From NCBI GenBank assembly GCA_963975155.1, contig CAXBFG010000005.1, forward strand, positions 186,001 through 250,000: DNA of 64,000 bases, written 5' to 3'. Shown in pieces: positions 8,526 through 15,344 of the stretch. A model generated the notes under the pieces. The model was given only the letters and a program-made list of their open reading frames with translations. It was not told the DNA's origin and searched no databases. Source of the DNA: UBA5109 sp963975155. Lineage in GTDB: Bacteria > Pseudomonadota > Gammaproteobacteria > Pseudomonadales > Pseudohongiellaceae. Numbering within the stretch: the first letter of the stretch is position 1; each line of letters starts with the position of its first letter. A program made the position numbers and the translations under genes.

Positions 8526-9158
8526 TTATGTGTCGTCATTAACTGGCGGCATGAGGGCATTGTCTATTTCCATAGCCCTGTGAAAGGCGTCCCGGTCGGA
8601 TACCCTGGCGATATAGCGTTCAAATTCCGGTAGTTTTGGCAAGGTGCCTACATCCACGCCCCAGCGAATATGAGAGCCCAGGTAAATGTCTGCTGCAGAA
8701 AATTGCTCTCCGGCTATATAGTTTACGTCTGCTACGGCCTTAGCCAGTACTTCCACCACCAGCTCATAGCTACCATAACCGGACGTGCCGCGCATCCTTG
8801 GGTCATCGGGTATTTCAAAGCCCATATGTTTATTAGACAGGGCGGCTTCCAGGGGGCCTGCAGCAAAAAACAACCAGCGGTAATAGGCCTGACGTTGCTC
8901 AGGAGCAGGCGCAAGATTCGCGTCAGGGAAAGCATCAGCCAGATAAGCAAGAATGGCAGGTGTTTCGGTGACGACCCTGCCCCGATGCGAAAGGGCGGGC
9001 ACTTTTCCCATCGGGTTGATGGACAAAAAGCTGGCAGCTTTCATGGCGGGGCCGTGCTCAATAAGCTGAGTCTGGTATTCGCAGCCGATTTCTTCTAGCA
9101 TCCAGCGTATGATACGACCACGAGACATCGGGTTGGTATAAAAAACAAGATCACTCAT
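8526..9158 (-). CDS. Glutathione S-transferase family protein
   Basis: This 210-aa cytosolic GST-fold protein has an N-terminal thioredoxin-like domain (residues 1-80). Its SRGRIIRWMLEE helix carries a likely glutathione-activating Ser, and the cis-Pro loop is KVPALSHRGRVVTETPAILAYL. An all-helical C-terminal domain follows. The N-terminal pattern (FYTNPMSRGRI) resembles bacterial beta- or theta-like GSTs that start with Ser rather than Tyr. It is a single gene, convergent with the DUF2892 gene and divergent from the hydantoinase B gene. The substrate cannot be inferred. The gap before it (8454-8525) has only a small tandem GGTCCAA repeat. Confidence 0.9.
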   Translation of the reverse strand: MSDLVFYTNPMSRGRIIRWMLEEIGCEYQTQLIEHGPAMKAASFLSINPMGKVPALSHRGRVVTETPAILAYLADAFPDANLAPAPEQRQAYYRWLFFAAGPLEAALSNKHMGFEIPDDPRMRGTSGYGSYELVVEVLAKAVADVNYIAGEQFSAADIYLGSHIRWGVDVGTLPKLPEFERYIARVSDRDAFHRAMEIDNALMPPVNDDT

Positions 9159-9244
9159 TTTGCGCTCTGCAATTTTGTTGTATCGACTCTAAATGCTGAA
9201 TTATTACCCTATTTTGATTGCTTGCCAAATAAGATTTGCCTTAT

Positions 9245-10855
9245 ATGAATGCTATAGAACTAAGCCTCTTTGTCAGCCGTATGGAATCAGTCTGTGAAGA
9301 GATGGGGGCAGTGCTGAAACGAACAGCATTTTCCCCCAACATCAAGGACCGGCTGGATTTTTCCTGCGCCCTGTTTGATGCGCAGGGTGAGCTCTGCGCA
9401 CAGGCCGCACACATTCCCGTGCATCTTGGCAGTATGGCTTTTGCCATGGTCGATATTATTAATCGTTTTGAATGGCAGGAAGGGGATATTGTCATCCTCA
9501 ACGATCCGTTTCTTGGTGGCACGCACCTGCCCGATGTCACAGTACTGCAGCCGGTATTCAGTGAGCAGCAGCTGGCTGCTTTTGTGGTAAATCGTGCTCA
9601 TCATGCCAATATCGGTGCAGATACGCCGGGATCCATGCCTAATTCCAGTTCCCTGCATGAAGAAGGCCTGATCATTGCCCCGCAATTTCTCTACAGACAG
9701 GGCAAGCTGAATCAGAAACTCGCCACTCTATTGCAGTCTCTATGTGGGCAGTTCCCCAGGCCGGAAAGTTTGCAGGATGACAGGCAAATTCGCGCAGCTG
9801 ATTTTGGGGGCGATATAGCTGCACAGTTAAGCGCCTTACACACAGGCAAGCAGCGCCTTAAGAATTTAATTGGCAGGCTTGGTTATTCCGCGTTTCAAAC
9901 TGCCCTGGTGGAACTTAATCAGTATGGGGAAAAACTGGCGGCAGCTGCATTGGAGAAAATACCTGCGGGTTCATACAGATTTAATGATGTGATGGATGAT
10001 GATGGCTTGGGGAATAAAGATTTACTCATCAATCTTAGCTTGAAGATTGACGGAAAAACTATTATTGCGGATTTTCAGGGTACGGCTGCACAGGCGCGGG
10101 GTAATGTGAACTGCCCCTTATCGGTAACAGCTGCCGCCGTTTTCTATGTGTTTCGCTGCCTGATGCCGGAACATACACCGGCCTGTGCAGGTATTTTTCG
10201 ACGCATAAGCATTCTTGCCCCGGAAGCCTGTCTGATAAATGCACAATATCCTGCGGCCGTGGTGGCGGGAAATGTTGAAACTTCGAGTCGTATTGTGGAT
10301 GTGGTCCTGGGGGCCTTACAGCAGGCATTGCCAGATCAGATACCGGCAGCAAGCCAGGGCAGTATGAATAATATAGCGATGGGGCATTACGCAACTGAAG
10401 CAGGTGAAAGCAGCTGGGATTATTATGAAACACTGGCTGGTGGCATGGGTGCCGGGCCTCATGGAAAAGGTTTGAGTGCCGTACACACGCATATGACGAA
10501 TACCTTAAATACCCCGGTAGAAAGCCTGGAATTACATTACCCGCTGCGAATACTGGCCTATGCCATCAGGACTAACAGTGGAGGCAGAGGATTGCACGTC
10601 GGAGGTGATGGCCTGACCCGTGTCTATGAATTTTTAAGCCCCACACAACTGAGTATTTTGAGTGAACGCAGAACTCATGTGCCCTGGGGGCTGGCGGGTG
10701 GTGAGGCAGCTTTAGGGGGCGAGAATATTCTCGATGCCAACAAATTACCTGGCAAATGTTCGCGTACTGTCGAAGCCGGACAACGCCTGACAATCCATAC
10801 CCCGGGAGGAGGTGGCTGGGGAAAGCTAATATCTTCGGCGGCTGAATTCAGCTAA
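9245..10855 (+). CDS. Hydantoinase B/oxoprolinase family protein without an adjacent HyuA
   Basis: This protein (536 aa from ATG 9245) matches the HyuB family across its length. It has the N-terminal LFVSRMESVCEEMGAVLKRTAFSPNIK block, the SCALFDAQGELCAQAAHIPVHLGSM block, LNDPFLGGTHLPDVT, HHANIGADTPGSMPN and the C-terminal TPGGGGWG. HyuB proteins form ATP-dependent hydantoinases, 5-oxoprolinases or acetone/acetophenone carboxylases together with an ATP-binding HyuA. No hyuA is next to it here, and HyuB alone is not expected to be active. A TTG at 9236 is an alternative start. Neither has a strong ribosome-binding site. Substrate unknown. Confidence 0.9.
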   Translation: MNAIELSLFVSRMESVCEEMGAVLKRTAFSPNIKDRLDFSCALFDAQGELCAQAAHIPVHLGSMAFAMVDIINRFEWQEGDIVILNDPFLGGTHLPDVTVLQPVFSEQQLAAFVVNRAHHANIGADTPGSMPNSSSLHEEGLIIAPQFLYRQGKLNQKLATLLQSLCGQFPRPESLQDDRQIRAADFGGDIAAQLSALHTGKQRLKNLIGRLGYSAFQTALVELNQYGEKLAAAALEKIPAGSYRFNDVMDDDGLGNKDLLINLSLKIDGKTIIADFQGTAAQARGNVNCPLSVTAAAVFYVFRCLMPEHTPACAGIFRRISILAPEACLINAQYPAAVVAGNVETSSRIVDVVLGALQQALPDQIPAASQGSMNNIAMGHYATEAGESSWDYYETLAGGMGAGPHGKGLSAVHTHMTNTLNTPVESLELHYPLRILAYAIRTNSGGRGLHVGGDGLTRVYEFLSPTQLSILSERRTHVPWGLAGGEAALGGENILDANKLPGKCSRTVEAGQRLTIHTPGGGGWGKLISSAAEFS

Positions 10856-11020
10856 AATAGGCAAGCAAAATTTATGGAGGTCTGCCGGGATTCAAGCAGA
10901 AGGCTCCGTGTTAACAGTCGCACAGGGGTAAGCAGTGAAGTCGCAGGTATCACTGTGTATCGACGCCATAAAGAATAAATTTTCACATTGAACAGCAACC
11001 AGTTTATTTCGGGAAAACAC

Positions 11021-11365
11021 ATGAGTATTGAAGAAACCATTAAAGAGCAAATTAACAACAATCCAATTATTCTTTTTATGAAGGGAGATCCCAATCATCC
11101 ACAGTGTGGATTTTCATCTCAGGCTACGCAGATTCTGATGGCTTGTGGCGAACGTTTTGCCTATGTGGACATTCTTTCCAACCCGGAAATTCGTGCGAAT
11201 CTGCCCAAAATCTCTGATTGGCCAACCTTTCCACAACTCTTCGTTAACGGTGAGCTGGTTGGTGGCTGTGACATCATGACTGAGTTGTATCAAAGTGGTG
11301 AACTCAAAACTTTGCTGGCAAGTGTATCGGGCTCGGACACAGCCGGGAACGACGAAAGCGAATAA
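11021..11365 (+). CDS. grxD: Grx4-family monothiol glutaredoxin
   Basis: This 114-aa monothiol glutaredoxin has the CGFS active site at residues 29-32. It also has the family's KGDPNHPQCGFS, WPTFPQLFVNGELVGGCDI and C-terminal ELYQSGEL motifs. Such proteins bind a [2Fe-2S] cluster with glutathione, often together with a BolA protein, and deliver or store Fe-S clusters. The ATG at 11021 gives the normal family N-terminus (MSIEETIKEQI), whereas an in-frame start 33 nt upstream would add an unrelated extension. The C-terminal Ser/Asp/Glu tail is slightly longer than usual. It lies 43 nt upstream of the DMT permease gene. In Pseudomonas, as I recall, grx4 also lies near bfr/bfd, so an iron-handling neighbourhood is plausible. 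Confidence 0.95.
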   Translation: MSIEETIKEQINNNPIILFMKGDPNHPQCGFSSQATQILMACGERFAYVDILSNPEIRANLPKISDWPTFPQLFVNGELVGGCDIMTELYQSGELKTLLASVSGSDTAGNDESE

Positions 11366-11408
11366 CACAGCTTCCAGAGTCGGCAGACTCTCCTTATCCA
11401 GTTGATCC

Positions 11409-12281
11409 ATGACTGACTCATTGCGTGGCGTTTGTTACATGCTGCTGGCGACATTTGTGTTCGCTTTAATGATGGTGTTTGTCAAACTGGTTGCGGAACT
11501 GCCGGTGCTGGAAATTATTTTCTTCAGGGCCATTTTTTCAGTCGTCATTTGTTTATACAGTCTACTCAAACACAGGGTTCCGGTTTTTGGTAATAACAGG
11601 CCGGTTTTAATCTTGCGTGGATTGGCCGGTGTGACGGCACTGTCCCTGAATTATTACCTGATACAAACCGTACCACTGGCAGCGGCTTCCACGCTGACTT
11701 ATCTGGCTCCAATTTTTACCACGATTCTCGGCATATTCATTGTCAAAGAGAAGGTCAGTCCCCTGCAGTTTGTTTTTTTTGCCCTCAGTTTCAGTGGCAT
11801 CCTGGTCATTCAGGGTTTTGATAGTCGCATTTCCATCTTTCATCTGCTGATTGGCATCACTACTTCCCTGATCATGGGCCTGGCTTATAACTGTGTGCGA
11901 AAACTCAGCACTACAGAGCACCCTTTGGTGATCATGTTTTATTTTCCATTGTTATGTCTGCCGGTTACCGGTTTGTGGATCGTCTTTGACTGGACGACGC
12001 CGCAAGGCTGGGAATGGTTTTATCTGGGCATGGTAGGTCTGACCAGTCAGGCGGCTCAGTATTATCTGACCCGGGCCTATCAAATTGCTGAAATTGCCAC
12101 CGTATCCATCGTTAATTATACGAGTATTATTTATACCATTGCCTTGGGGTTTTTTATTTTTGGCGAGACCTTTAACAGTATGACTTATCTCGGGATGGCA
12201 CTGGTGTGTAGCGGTGTTATTATCAACGTGATGTATAAAAATCACAGTGAACGACAATTAAAACTGGAAACAGATTTATGA
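11409..12281 (+). CDS. DMT-superfamily permease (EamA domains)
   Basis: This 290-aa inner-membrane protein has about ten hydrophobic helices arranged as two EamA repeats (roughly residues 5-135 and 145-275). The typical glycine-rich segments include LRGLAGVTALSLNYYLIQTVPLA and the LAPIFTTILG and NYTSIIYTIALGFFIFGE repeats. Members export or import metabolites, and substrate cannot be read from sequence. Its stop overlaps the start of the YkoF-like gene by 4 nt (ATGA), which in turn overlaps the PnuC-type gene by 4 nt, so the three are one translationally coupled unit. That context suggests, but does not prove, a vitamin-related role. Confidence 0.88.
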   Translation: MTDSLRGVCYMLLATFVFALMMVFVKLVAELPVLEIIFFRAIFSVVICLYSLLKHRVPVFGNNRPVLILRGLAGVTALSLNYYLIQTVPLAAASTLTYLAPIFTTILGIFIVKEKVSPLQFVFFALSFSGILVIQGFDSRISIFHLLIGITTSLIMGLAYNCVRKLSTTEHPLVIMFYFPLLCLPVTGLWIVFDWTTPQGWEWFYLGMVGLTSQAAQYYLTRAYQIAEIATVSIVNYTSIIYTIALGFFIFGETFNSMTYLGMALVCSGVIINVMYKNHSERQLKLETDL

Positions 12282-12526
12282 ATTTAATGCTGGAAATTTC
12301 AATGTACCCCTTTAATGAGGGTTACCTTACCCTGATCAGGAGTTTTATCGACAGGATCAATACCTATGCTGATCTGGAAATATCGACGAGTGCGACTTCA
12401 ACCAATATCCAGGGTGAATACCAGCATCTTATGCAGGTGCTCACCGAGATGCTGGCCTGGAGTTATAAAGAACATGGGCGGGCTGTTTTTGTGGCTAAAT
12501 TTATTCCGGGTTATGGCTCTGAATGA
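12278..12526 (+). CDS. YkoF-like putative thiamine/HMP-binding protein
   Basis: This 82-aa protein resembles one repeat of the YkoF (HMP/thiamine-binding) fold. It shows the opening LEISMYPFNEGYLTLIRSFI, the TSATSTNIQGEYQHLMQVL motif and the closing GRAVFVAKFIPG strand. Bacillus YkoF has two such repeats and binds thiamine or its HMP precursor. Single-repeat versions probably dimerise. It overlaps its neighbours by 4 nt on both sides, between an EamA permease and a PnuC-type transporter. The position next to a PnuC-family gene supports thiamine or HMP uptake. I see no TPP riboswitch upstream. The assignment rests on motif resemblance only. Confidence 0.7.
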   Translation: MNLMLEISMYPFNEGYLTLIRSFIDRINTYADLEISTSATSTNIQGEYQHLMQVLTEMLAWSYKEHGRAVFVAKFIPGYGSE

Positions 12527-13170
12527 GTTTTCAGGCACTTGAAATTTGCGCCGTCATTTTGGCCATTGCCTATCTTTTACTGGCTGCCAGAGAGAATATT
12601 TTCTGCTGGTTTTGTGCATTTTTCAGTTCCGGTATCTATGTCTATTTATTTTGGCAGGTTGGCCTGTTGATGGAGTCCATGCTGAATATCTTTTATGTCC
12701 TGATGGCCTGCGCGGGCTGGCTGCATTGGCGCAGTGGCGGAGGCCAGCATGTTGGGGAAGTGCCTGAAGCTGGACAGAATAAGGCAGTTGGCGCAAACAG
12801 TTTAGCCATCAGAACCTGTAAGCCCTGGCAGCATCTGCTCATTATCAGCACGATGTTAGTGCTGGCGCTGTTAAATGGCTGGTTTATGCAAACTTATACC
12901 TCAGCGGTCTGGCCCTTTGTGGATTCTTTTACTACCTGGGCCAGTGTTATTACTACTTTTATGGTGATTTATAAGTATCTGGAGAATTGGTTGTACTGGT
13001 TTGTAATTGATGGCATATCTGTATATTTGTATGTGGATCGGGCTTTGTATCTCACAGCTCTGCTGTTTTTAGCCTACCTGGTGATCGTTGCAGGTGGATA
13101 CATCAGTTGGCGAAAGTCTTTTCTGCTCAGCAAAGCGCAGAATACAGCTAAGGAATACAGTCTGTTATAG
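12523..13170 (+). CDS. pnuC: PnuC-family vitamin transporter (nicotinamide riboside or thiamine)
   Basis: This 215-aa membrane protein of the PnuC (SWEET-like) family has about seven helices. It shows family-typical blocks: AARENIFCWFCAFFSSGIYVYL, the ESMLNIFYVLMACAGWLHW helix pair, WASVITTFMVIYKYLENWLYW and IDGISVYLYVDRALYLTALLF. PnuC proteins move the dephosphorylated vitamin by facilitated diffusion and trap it with a cytoplasmic kinase. Family members transport nicotinamide riboside (PnuC), thiamine (PnuT) or riboflavin (PnuX). The adjacent YkoF-like gene favours thiamine or HMP. No NadR-type kinase or thiamine pyrophosphokinase gene is in view. A variable cytoplasmic loop (about residues 70-100) is the main difference from typical members. 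Confidence 0.85.
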   Translation: MSFQALEICAVILAIAYLLLAARENIFCWFCAFFSSGIYVYLFWQVGLLMESMLNIFYVLMACAGWLHWRSGGGQHVGEVPEAGQNKAVGANSLAIRTCKPWQHLLIISTMLVLALLNGWFMQTYTSAVWPFVDSFTTWASVITTFMVIYKYLENWLYWFVIDGISVYLYVDRALYLTALLFLAYLVIVAGGYISWRKSFLLSKAQNTAKEYSLL

Positions 13171-13256
13171 CTCCATAAATAAGCCGTCATGGCATAGACC
13201 CTGAGGATAATAGACGTTATTCTTCGCGTTCATTGTTAATTGCTCTGGAGAGAATC

Positions 13257-14315
13257 ATGTTAATTTTTAAACGGTTTAGCACATTGTTAACCGGTGTCGC
13301 TCTTTTTAGCGCTTGCTTGGGCAGTGTAGCAGCGTATGCGGAAGGCGAAGCCGGGATTATTTCATTACGCGGTCAGGGACATTTTTTTGTTGGCGGGGAA
13401 ACCTATGATGTTCCTGGAAATCCAGCTGCAGGACCCTTTGGCGCCCCCGGGTTGGGCATGAAAAACCAGATGTATGTGGGCTATCAGCTGGTAGCTGAAC
13501 CACAGCATCCCTATCCATTGGTGCTCGTTCACGGTGGTGGCGGTCAGGCATCAGACTGGTTCAGTACGCCGGATGATCGTGATGGCTGGAGAGATTATTT
13601 TCTTGCCGCAGGCTTTGATGTTTACTGGATAGACCGACCTGGCTATGGTCGTTCGCCAACCAATACTGCCTATGGTGAATTGGCTGGTGGCGCTACTTCA
13701 GGCCTGATCAAGTTTCTGTCAACTTCTGACCTTTGGCCAGGCGATCTGGATAACCCAAGAGATCAAAGCCTTCTGAACTGGCTGGCCAGTTCTCCACCAG
13801 GACCTTATGCCGGTAATGAAATAGCGGCAACTGACCTGTCTTTATTGCTGGATCGTATTGGTCCGGCGATTGTCATTACTCATTCTGCTGGTGGTATGAC
13901 CGGTTGGTGGGCAATGGATGATAACCCCGAAAATGTTGCGGGTTTAATTGCTATTGAAGCAGTCGGCAGCAATATTCTGGGCGAAGATGTGCGTCCTGGG
14001 ATTACCTTTAGTCCGGCCTTGTCGGGTAATTTAACTGCCGATGCGGAAGGCTGCATGTTGCAATCGGCTGGTTCGGTGAGTCGTTTACCAAACCTGTCTA
14101 ATGCTCCTGTAGTACTGGTGGGTGCGCCACTAGGTTTAACACAGGCGCTGGGGCTTGGTTGTGGTGCTAAAACTTTACGACAGGCTGGTGTTGATGCCAG
14201 CTTTACCTATCTCCCTGATTTGGGAATAGATGGTAACGGACATTTTATGATGGCTGATACTAATAATGGGGAAGTAGCTGAGGTGATTATCAATCTTGCG
14301 ATTGAAATGGAATAA
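13257..14315 (+). CDS. Secreted alpha/beta hydrolase (esterase-713-like)
   Basis: This 352-aa protein has a Sec signal peptide (positive start MLIFKRF, hydrophobic core, cleavage after about residue 27 near AYA-EGE) and an alpha/beta-hydrolase fold. Visible elements are the oxyanion-hole region LVHGGGGQASDWF, the nucleophile elbow THSAGG with the catalytic Ser and a C-terminal GNGHFMM His. The opening GHFFVGGETYDVPG block and overall length resemble secreted esterases of the Esterase_713 type. The real substrate is unknown. The ATG at 13257 has GGAGAG 7-8 nt upstream, better than an in-frame TTG 24 nt before it. A strong bidirectional terminator follows. Confidence 0.88.
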   Translation: MLIFKRFSTLLTGVALFSACLGSVAAYAEGEAGIISLRGQGHFFVGGETYDVPGNPAAGPFGAPGLGMKNQMYVGYQLVAEPQHPYPLVLVHGGGGQASDWFSTPDDRDGWRDYFLAAGFDVYWIDRPGYGRSPTNTAYGELAGGATSGLIKFLSTSDLWPGDLDNPRDQSLLNWLASSPPGPYAGNEIAATDLSLLLDRIGPAIVITHSAGGMTGWWAMDDNPENVAGLIAIEAVGSNILGEDVRPGITFSPALSGNLTADAEGCMLQSAGSVSRLPNLSNAPVVLVGAPLGLTQALGLGCGAKTLRQAGVDASFTYLPDLGIDGNGHFMMADTNNGEVAEVIINLAIEME

Positions 14316-14341
14316 GCCATTCCAGCCACTGTAAAAACAAC

Positions 14342-14385
14342 AAAATCCCTGCAGGTTTTCACAATAAACTGCAGGGATTTTTTTT
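14342..14385. terminator. Bidirectional rho-independent terminator
   Basis: A 13-bp perfect stem (14342-14354 with 14369-14381, AAAATCCCTGCAG/CTGCAGGGATTTT) is followed by a T-run to 14385 and preceded by an A-run. It lies between the convergent esterase and bacterioferritin genes and can serve both. Confidence 0.9.
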
Positions 14386-14418
14386 CGTCTGAGCTGTTCC
14401 TGGCTGTTCTCTAACTGC

Positions 14419-14889
14419 CTAACTGCTCATTTTCTCAGAAAGATAATTCTGGATACCCATTTTTTCGATAAGTCCCAGCTGTGTTTCCAGCCAGTCCACA
14501 TGTTCTTCCTCGGCATCGAGAATTTCCTGAAACAGATCACGGGATACGAAATCCTTTACACTTTCACAATGCACAATGGCTTCCCGTAAATCAGGGATTG
14601 CCCGCATTTCCAGGCCTAAATCACTTTTCAGCATTTCTTCAGTATCTTCACCGATATGAAGTTTGCCAAGATCCTGCAGATTGGGCAGTCCTTCCAGAAA
14701 CAGAATTCGTTCAATCAGCTGATCAGCATGTTTCATTTCATCTATGGATTCATGATGAGTGTAATCTGCCAGTTCTTTTAAACCCCAGTCCTGAAGCATC
14801 TTGGCATGTAGAAAGTACTGATTGATGGCTACCAGTTCATTACCAAGCACTTTGTTTAAATGGGCTACTACCTGCTTATCGCCTTTCAT
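14419..14889 (-). CDS. bfr: Bacterioferritin
   Basis: This 156-aa haem-containing ferritin forms 24-mer shells that oxidise and store iron. From the ATG at 14889 (GGAG 7 nt upstream) the key residues fall at canonical positions: ferroxidase ligands Glu18, Glu51 and His54, and haem ligand Met52 in DEMKHAD. The EEEHVDWLE motif of the fourth helix supplies the remaining diiron ligands. An in-frame TTG two codons upstream is less likely. The gene lies downstream of bfd on the same strand, with 193 nt between them. Bfd releases the iron that Bfr stores, so the pair forms a storage and mobilisation module. Confidence 0.97.
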   Translation of the reverse strand: MKGDKQVVAHLNKVLGNELVAINQYFLHAKMLQDWGLKELADYTHHESIDEMKHADQLIERILFLEGLPNLQDLGKLHIGEDTEEMLKSDLGLEMRAIPDLREAIVHCESVKDFVSRDLFQEILDAEEEHVDWLETQLGLIEKMGIQNYLSEKMSS

Positions 14890-14992
14890 GATCAATCTCC
14901 ATTACTGCTTTTATGATGAATTCGATGGCCATTCTGACCAAGAGAGTACTAAAAGTCTATATCTAAGCTATTAATTTATAAGGAAAAAGTAT

Positions 14993-15010
14993 AAATAAGA
15001 ATGCTTATTG
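14993..15010. promoter_or_regulatory. AT-rich palindrome in the bfr leader
   Basis: AATAAG/CTTATT arms flank a 4-nt centre, about 105-120 nt upstream of the bfr start. The arrangement looks like an operator, perhaps for an iron regulator, but it is not a good match to the Fur consensus. TATACT follows close by on the minus strand and could be a -10. Low certainty. Confidence 0.3.
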
Positions 15011-15082
15011 CTACGTTTCGCAATAAGCTGGTTAAGCGCTGAAAAATATTAAAGCCTGCTGAGGGAACTCAATTGTTTTAAA

Positions 15083-15268
15083 TCAGGCGGGGTGGAAGGA
15101 GGCTTTCTTGACGGCGGTCTCAACAATAGACTTGGCCTGCTGCATGCATTTACCGCATTGGGTAGAGACACCAAGGGTCCTACGTACATCAGCAAAAGTG
15201 CTGGCACCACCACTGATGGATTCCTTGATTTGGCGATCGGTTACAGCTTTGCAAAGACAAACGTACAT
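15083..15268 (-). CDS. bfd: Bacterioferritin-associated ferredoxin
   Basis: This 61-aa [2Fe-2S] protein docks on bacterioferritin and reduces its haem so that stored iron is released. The four cluster cysteines are present in the family arrangement: Cys4 and Cys6 in MYVCLC and the pair in TQCGKC at residues 38 and 41. Length and the KAVTDRQIKESI helix are typical. The start ATG at 15268 lies below a strong promoter carrying a Fur box, so the gene should be induced when iron is scarce. bfr lies downstream in the same direction. Confidence 0.95.
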   Translation of the reverse strand: MYVCLCKAVTDRQIKESISGGASTFADVRRTLGVSTQCGKCMQQAKSIVETAVKKASFHPA

Positions 15269-15302
15269 ATTGCTAACTCATCGACAGTAGTAATAGATGA
15301 GA

Positions 15303-15331
15303 ATGCTAAGCTAAATGAGAATCATTGTCAA
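15303..15331 (-). promoter_or_regulatory. bfd promoter with embedded Fur box
   Basis: On the minus strand a perfect -35 (TTGACA, 15326-15331) is followed after 17 nt by TAGCAT (15303-15308). The spacer is filled by a Fur-like site at 15312-15330 (TAAATGAGAATCATTGTCA, close to the GATAATGATAATCATTATC consensus). A second ATGAGAAT half-site overlaps at about 15297-15304. Iron-bound Fur would sit across the promoter. Confidence 0.8.
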
Positions 15332-15344
15332 CAAATAAAAACGC

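Noticed and set aside
12278..13170. TPP riboswitch upstream of the PnuC/YkoF genes
   Set aside because: No CUGAGA-type thi-box sequence was found in the short gaps or before the EamA gene.
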